DNA of 64,000 nucleotides from Gymnopus androsaceus JB14. Taxonomy: Eukaryota; Basidiomycota; Agaricomycetes; Agaricales; Omphalotaceae. Below are positions 58,568-64,000 of this stretch, piece by piece. The DNA lies in contig ML769388.1 in the NCBI GenBank assembly GCA_009733575.1, positions 248,001-312,000 of the forward strand, given 5' to 3'. The stretch's first letter is position 1; each line of letters starts with the position of its first letter. The notes under the pieces are model-generated. The model was not told where the DNA came from. It did not search any database and was given only the letters and a program-made list of their open reading frames with translations. A program made the translations under genes and the position numbers.

Positions 58568-61500
58568 ATGCCAAAAAATCTCATTCCATCTTCCTCGAAA
58601 ACAAAGCATCAAACGAATCATATAAAAAAACCATCGGATCTCACAAATAAGAGATCGAGGGACGCGAAAACCAACTCAAGTGAAGAGCAGACGCCCAGTA
58701 AGAAGAAAACTAAATTGGCCGTACGCCTCCAGCTTGATTTTCATTCCTTTTTTACTCACTGCTTACGTAGGAATGGTCCAAAAGTCTATCAAACGAGTTC
58801 ACTGTATGCATCTTATCCAGTCATAATCCTTTTTTGCTCACTGTTTGCGCACCAGGAACTATCAAATAGCATCTCCAAAGAACTCGACATAAAGGTACAC
58901 ACTTCTAATGGGCAGAAATTCCTTGAGTTTAGCTCCATTATCATTTCTTCCAGATAAAAGGTGTTTTTACGCGAAAAAAGGTACGTGTATTCGCGCTAGC
59001 TTTTAGTCTACTCTATATCCGAGTGACCAACGTCTACCACAGAAGGATGATGAGGACGATGAGGAAGTTTGTATATCTTTACATTATATTCAGCGGTTGT
59101 GAACTAATATTCACTACAGTCAGATGGTGAAGACGACGAGGACTATACCGATGACTCGGATGAAGACTCTGGAGATGAAGACTCTGAAGATGAAAACAAT
59201 GTCAACAAGGTAAGCTCTCAGTGCTCTGAGCGGATTGGAATTTTATAACACTATGCATAGCTTGACGATGATGAGGACTCAGACGACATTGATGAGGGCG
59301 TTCTGACCGTTAAAGATTTGAAAGTCGATCTCCGACCATTTTCGGTATAGTCATGTTTGCAATATCTACTACCAGTGGACATTGATTCTAAGGTTTTTTA
59401 GGGTACTCTCGATGACATACCAGTGACCGACAAGAAGAGAAAGGCACTAGTCTACATCATAGCTTCTGTCAATCCATTTGTAGATTCGCGTTGCCCTCGG
59501 TCTAGTGATAAGTTTTGGAAAAAAGTCCGGTCGACTGCAGAAAGGGTAAGCGTTTATCTGTTGATTATGACTATAATGACTGACATTGCTTAGGATAAAA
59601 CCAGTTTGCTATACCAAACACTTGTAGGCAACGGCAAGGTCAAGGCAGAAACCAAAGTGACTGACTCCTGGCAAAAACTATATCGCAAAAAACCCAATGT
59701 CGTTGACGATGCGGTTAATGATTTGGTTCGGAACTGGATTCCACCAGATGTAGTCATGTGCATTCGGAAATTCTTGATTGAGCGATGCGGTATATCAGAG
59801 TCTGACGATGTCACCCTTCAAGAGATGTTGCCGCAATTCCAAGCAGACCTATATGTACGTTTTAACATGTCGCCCTCATCCTTGTCTATTTTCTTATTGT
59901 CATTCCAAAGAATTCGACTAAACGAAACAAAGTTATATACTATTTGCTCTCACGTTACTTGACCGATCCCGCGAAATTTGGTCTTAAACTATGCCGCACT
60001 TGCGAGCGTAGACTTGTTCTTCGTTCCGGGTTCTACTGCGGTATCTGTCCGCATGTCATTAAACGGGTGGATGGAGCAAACAAACGCGAAGAACACATCG
60101 GACCTAACAGGAGAATACAGTTCCGAGATCGCGACCCACACTGCTGGATCGTAGCAGAATCCATATTTACTTCGCCTTCGCTAAGAGGATGTGTTCTAGA
60201 AGAAGAGGTATCGGGATGGCCAATCTTGTTGCTACCTGGCATCCGGACGAAGTGGGATACGGAAGACGAAAAGGCCGGTCGCCGCAAGACACCTACAGCA
60301 GCCGTTGGCTTCAATCACCTAGCTGAGAGGCCACCTGAAGCACCTATGTTCAACGGTTTTACCTGTTCAACAATCCGAGGTTGCTATGGTCTTGTAGACT
60401 GCCTCATCCGAGGCGCGGAACACATCTCCAAAGCTCCAGATGGCGTACCTAGTTCTAGTCCAGATGGCGTACCTAGTCCTAGTCCAGATGGCGTACCTGG
60501 CCCGATAGCTTGGCTGATACGACGATTGGTAGCATTTGTTACGAAGGACTGGGAAGCGCTCAGGACAGATCTCCCGGATGCGGTCAAGGCAAATTCCAAG
60601 CTAGTCGCTGCGATAGAGAAGGAAGTGGGACGAATAAAATCAGATGCGAGAGAGTACGATGAAGTATATGCTGGTCTTGCTGAAGCATTGAAGATCGACT
60701 TGGATGAAAGTCCAGAATCTTTCCCGTCCGCCTACCTTAATGAAATCACCAAGTCGACCCTGGGCAAGGATTGGTATTCCAATCTCGTGTCTGACCGCAT
60801 CTGTATTATCTTTCTCCTGGATCATCGCGAGCTTAGCGAAGCTCTCAAAATGGCGTTCAAAATAATCCTTGAACATGCCCACGCAAGCTTCGGCCGTATA
60901 GCATTTGGCCATCGCGGTCCATTATTAACCAAGTTGAACCTGTGAGCGAGGCGGCTTCTATCATACAATAAAAGGTTTGACTGTTTCTATCTAGCTTGCT
61001 TCAGTATCCGGACAAGATCCTGGAGATGATTGACACTGAGCACAAAGAGCACCTGATCGCCACACAACAAAAAGAAGTACTCTGTAAATCGTGCGAGGAA
61101 GATACCAGGTCGGCCAGCACCTGCAAGTGCAAGTGCAACATTACGCTGGAGCAAAAGCAAACGTTAACCGACATTTTCCGGAACGCCTACGTCACGCAAA
61201 GAGAACCCACCACCTCGCGACAGGTTAGACTTGTACATCATATTCTGGCGACGAATTGGGATCTGGTCGAAAAGAAAGCTCGCGTTTTGCAGGCCTCCCT
61301 CAAGGAGTATTCACAGGAGCTAAATTTGGAGGTCACTCAGGCATATCGGGCCAACATTCAAAGCTACGACGACGAATTCCCCGGGGTCATCGTGACTGAG
61401 GGTCACGATGACTCCTTCCTTCTCGACATCAATGTTGACAGTGTGAAGGGTGAGTAACATCATCATTCAACCTTCGCAGCCAGGCTCATTAACTCCACAG

Positions 61501-62493
61501 CGTTATTTCTTCATAAAGACGTCGAATACTCGCGTGACGAGCTCCTTAGTATTACTCTAGAGCAAAACGAACCGCGTTTACTCCGTCGCTTTCAGCGAAG
61601 GGTCGCTAAACGCTCCTGGGCGCCGTCAGCTAAAGAGTTCCGCTCGCACTACCGAGCCCAACTACGTGAACAGATCAGGAATGTTCGACTGGACACGGTA
61701 GAGGACCTTTTTGCAATCATGCAGAAATGGGGATGTTTTGTTCCAGCTGCCACGGTCAACCAGTACTTGACGTTCTACCACATTCCAAGTAAATCACTCG
61801 CAGAAGGCCAAAAACGTCTCAGGTTCTGTTTGGACAAGGAGCGCGTGAAGAATTCCTCGAGTTTGCTGCCAAGTATGTTTGTTTGTTTCTGCTAGTATCT
61901 AGAGTCTCTGATCATTCGATATCATAGAGCGAAAGGTCAACAACGAGATAAAAGCGCGGTTCCGTAGCTTCAGCGCCGAGTTCGATGAGTTTCTAGCGGA
62001 ACAGGAGAGAGAGGCCAGGGAAAAGAAGGAGAGGAGAGAGGCAAAGAAGGAACAGAGAGAGTCATTGAAAGCTGAGGCGGCAAGGCTCAAGGAGGAGGCA
62101 AAACAACGAAAAGCGAAGCTCAAAAGCGGAGTTGAATTCCTGACGCAGGAGCGGCGCATGGAAAGATCTGTCAAGGGAGACCACCGGAACCCCTACATTG
62201 ATGTACTCCCGACAAAGCAGGACTTCGCCGTGTTAGATGGGATGTTGAAGTTGATGATGGATCGGAAAGCGGATAAGGAAGAGGTCGCAAATGCCGTGCT
62301 CTCTCCACAAGCCTTTCTGCTCAAGGAGCGGGTTTTTTGGGCCGTAGTTGCTGCTCGCTGGGAAGTCGATTTGGATCAAGCTCTATGGAAGAGAACGTTG
62401 AGCAAGGTTGGGCTGACGTTTAAAACTTCAGGACAGATTACATATGAAGAGGTTGTCAAGATCAGGGAGGCGGTAGCGAAGTGGAGAGAGTGA
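58568..62493 (+). CDS. Large Cys-rich protein of unknown function with acidic region and 24-bp coding minisatellite
   Basis: A gene with a dozen or more exons, about 1,000-1,050 residues, whose junctions all keep frame. I recognise no family. Order: basic N-terminus MPKNLIPSSSKTKHQTNHIK; short exons (EWSKSLSNEF, ELSNSISKELDIK); an acidic block SDGEDDEDYTDDSDEDSGDE; a folded part LRPFSGTLDDIPVTDKKRKA, SWQKLYRKKPNVVDDAVNDL and PPDVVMCIRKFLIERCG; a zinc-binding-like segment CRTCERRLVLRSGFYCGICP; the SPDGVPS repeat; a helical region HRELSEALKMAFKIILEHAH; a second Cys cluster CKSCEEDTRSASTCKCKCN; and a long coiled coil EEFDEFLAEQ-type region near AEFDEFLAEQEREAREKKER. It ends VVKIREAVAKWRE. Two CxxC pairs plus an acidic region suggest a nuclear or RNA/DNA-associated protein, but this is only inference. 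Transposon origin is not shown: no transposase motif was seen. Confidence 0.75.
60436..60507 (+). repeat. 24-bp coding minisatellite, three units
   Basis: Units 60436-60459, 60460-60483 and 60484-60507, based on CCAGATGGCGTACCTAGT. Each encodes eight residues, so changes in copy number keep the frame and give the SPDGVPSP repeat in the unknown Cys-rich protein. Confidence 0.9.
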
Positions 62494-62590
62494 TGCACGA
62501 CGCACACTCGTCGCGTCAATCCATCACCAAACAATCCTTCCATGAATACTGTTTATTTATGTTTAGCTTTTCAATGCTTGCTATAATACA

Positions 62591-62662
62591 ATACAATGTG
62601 AACACTTAAACGCCTTCGTAGTCATAATACAATGTGAATGTTTAAAAGCCTTCGTGGTCAGA
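62591..62662. repeat. 36-bp tandem duplication across the stop codon
   Basis: Two 36-bp units (62591-62626 and 62627-62662) sharing ATACAATGTGAA and GCCTTCGT.GTCA. The second unit contains the last codons and stop of the small basic gene; the first lies in its 3' UTR. The coding end of the gene has thus been duplicated once downstream of the stop. Confidence 0.8.
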
Positions 62663-63288
62663 ACCATCATTGTCCTCGTAGTCAGAACCACCGACATATT
62701 CCCCGTCTTGCTCCACGTCCTCATCATCATCCACAATCGTCGAAGCCTTGGAGGGACCAGGTTTAGAAGAGATCCTTGCGCTTCTTCTGATCGTCGGCAT
62801 CTTGTACTCATCGTCTTCGCCATCGTCTTCCCCCTCGTTTCCACGCACAACCTTCAAAGAAGAACTAGTAGCGGTGATGGGCTCGGGCTCTTCGTCATCG
62901 TCATCGACATCCATCAAGCCGCCGTATTTCGCCAATAAGCTGGGATAAACGTCCGTGAGCAGAGGAAGTAAATAAAACGATGAGATCGGACAACATACTC
63001 GGCATTGACATTCAAAATTTCTGCCATTGACTTCTTTGTGTCCGACGCTTTCTTGTGGTACACCTTCTGGCGAACGTTGTCGGCAGCCCTTTCACTGTCG
63101 GTCCAGCCAGCCCTGTATGCACGTTTACCCTCCTTTTCAACTGCTTTCCCGTGTGCAGTTTTCCGGTATTTCGCTTTGCTGTTGCGTAAACTTTCTTTGC
63201 CGCTGGGAGTCTTGGCCCAAAGCTGCTTCATCTTTTTGTGACGCGCCTTTTTGTCAACGTCAGGTGAGAGCGGGCGTCCACTAGGCAT
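62642..63288 (-). CDS. Small basic protein with acidic tail, unknown
   Basis: Two exons joined by a 62-bp or so intron (GCCGA|GTATG... TATCCCAG|CTTATTGG). The N-terminal 100 residues are very basic and helical: MPSGRPLSPDVDKKARHKKM, TPSGKESLRNSKAKYRKTAH GKAVEKEGKRAYRAGW and VRQKVYHKKASDTKKSMAEI. The pattern K-x-x-Y-R-K-T-x-x-G-K occurs as a short repeat. The C-terminal half is acidic (LMDVDDDDEEPEP, DDDEDVEQDGEYVGGSDYED) with a basic patch, TIRRSARISSKPGP. Such a basic/acidic split is typical of chromatin or nucleolar proteins, though no HMG box is recognisable. It ends HEGF. It is convergent with the large Cys-rich gene, 149 bp apart. About 195-200 residues; unknown function. Confidence 0.65.
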
Positions 63289-63780
63289 ATCCTAATCGTT
63301 AACCAGTATAGAGGAAGTATCGGCGTCAGCATCGAACGACGCGATGAAAACGGAAATAACAAACCGAGTCACAAACTGCAAATATAAGATTTATTGACGG
63401 CGGAGCGAGATGAGTATCGAGTGACCCTTCAAGGAGGCAACTAATTCGGAAGAAGAAGATTGAAGTAAAGGCAAAGCGATCTAGTAAATCTGATGAAAAA
63501 GACGCGTCAGATTTGGATGGCACAGCGACAAAGTTGAAGATAAAAAGACGCGTAAGGACGCGTAACTAACTTGATTTGTCGTTCCTTCTATCTATGTATA
63601 GAGGGAGGGAATTAGCGTTGAACATACGATGAAGAAGAAAAGAAAGACTGACTGATTCTCGAGATGGTGGTGGTTGAGAAGAAAGAGAATGCTCGTCTTT
63701 ATACCTTAGAAGAATTACCAAAAACGTCATGACGTTTTTATTCGGGTCACGTGGCGTGACCTGACGTCGGGACCTTCTCA
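63289..63780. other. Intergenic region with palindromic elements
   Basis: About 490 bp upstream of the small basic gene and of the right-edge gene copy. It includes a 65-codon minus frame without family features, several A/G-rich stretches and the palindromes described separately. Likely a divergent promoter. Confidence 0.45.
63720..63761. promoter_or_regulatory. Paired palindromes with CRE-like and E-box cores
   Basis: 63720-63739 is a perfect 20-bp palindrome centred on ACGTCATGACGT, followed at 63745-63761 by GGTCACG-TGG-CGTGACC (7-bp arms). They contain ACGTCA/TGACGT and CACGTG cores, the binding shapes of bZIP and bHLH factors. They lie just upstream of the second copy of the membrane-protein gene end. 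Another TGACGTC follows at 63762-63768. Confidence 0.55.
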
Positions 63781-64000
63781 GGTACCGTGGGTAAAAATGT
63801 CGGTGATTTAATGTCGGGAATGACCTTTTCAGGTACCGTCTTGGGCTCGAAGGACGAGCCGAAGCCCAAAAAGAAGAATGCGGGGGTTCAAAACGAGGCA
63901 GAGGCAGAGGAGAGACAGAAGGGGTTGAGGGAGAAGGAGAAGGAGAAGGAGAAGCACAGCAACATGAGGGTGGAGAAGAAGGTGAAGAAAAGAAGGAAGA
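63781..64000 (+). pseudogene. Second copy of the small membrane protein C-terminal region, cut by the window edge
   Basis: Homologous to 56080-56270. The frame reads VGKNVGDLMSGMTFSGTVLG then SKDEPKPKKKNAGVQNEAEA, matching the first copy's GVGDLL...SGTVLGSKDEHEPKKKN. The Glu-rich tail follows, but one A is missing relative to copy 1 (GAGGAGAGAC against GAGGAAGAGAC at about 63917), so the literal frame becomes RQKGLREKEKEKEKHS. With it restored the tail reads EGEGEGEAQQHEGGEEGEEK. The N-terminal exons seen in copy 1 are not visible directly upstream. It is either a partial duplication or an exon of a gene running out of the window. Confidence 0.55.

Noticed and set aside
58568..62493. Transposase or other mobile-element protein
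   Set aside because: No DDE, RNase H, tyrosine recombinase or helicase motif is visible, and no terminal repeats were found around the gene.
1..64000. CRISPR array or bacterial-type operons
   Set aside because: No regularly spaced repeats; introns throughout show a eukaryotic nuclear sequence.

Overview
The window looks like a gene-dense nuclear segment of a basidiomycete fungus, probably a mushroom-forming agaricomycete. The grounds are many short introns (about 50-65 bp, GT...AG), small intergenic gaps, and the gene set: a division 1 chitin synthase, a mitochondrial 2-methylisocitrate lyase, NTE1, a tiny YABBY/HMG-like protein, an Sld3-like replication factor and a FHA/Chk2-like kinase. 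No rRNA, tRNA, CRISPR array or intact transposon was recognised. Most genes are spliced, so the coordinates given are CDS outer limits that include introns.

Layout. 0.2-22.6 kb is a run of minus-strand genes: LRP1/C1D exosome cofactor, a CsbD-like repeat protein, a large F-box/LRR protein ending in a CaaX box, the YABBY/HMG-like protein, VPS33, NTE1 phospholipase, an unknown protein with a C-terminal membrane segment, and a BIRC6-type E2. At 22.6 kb a 102-bp divergent gap leads into plus-strand genes: 2-methylisocitrate lyase, an FMO-type monooxygenase, the Sld3-like protein and a Par32-like GRGGxGN protein. 30.7-43.8 kb is minus again: a three-homeodomain protein, pantothenate kinase, a very large disordered protein and chitin synthase. 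45.5-51.2 kb carries casein kinase 1 and gamma-COP (SEC21) on plus. 51.3-64 kb alternates strands: ornithine cyclodeaminase-like (-), an unknown acidic/coiled protein (+), ORC2 (+), a small membrane protein (+), a Chk2-like kinase (-), a long unknown Cys-rich protein (+), a small basic protein (-), and at the right edge part of a second copy of the small membrane protein.

The genes are mostly unrelated housekeeping functions: vesicle tethering and coat (VPS33, SEC21), lipid turnover (NTE1), CoA and propionyl-CoA metabolism (pantothenate kinase, methylisocitrate lyase), replication and checkpoint (ORC2, Sld3-like, Chk2-like), ubiquitin (F-box, E2) and cell wall (chitin synthase). The strongest unusual points are: three homeodomains in one protein, each split by a phase-2 intron at the same codon; an 8-nt microexon carrying the catalytic Asp-Leu-Lys of the Chk2-like kinase; two near-identical 51-bp intron sequences 0.3 kb apart; a duplicated gene end flanking a 7.6-kb block with an unrecognised about 1,000-residue protein; and many single-base frame breaks that fall almost only in plus-strand genes, more likely consensus error than true decay.
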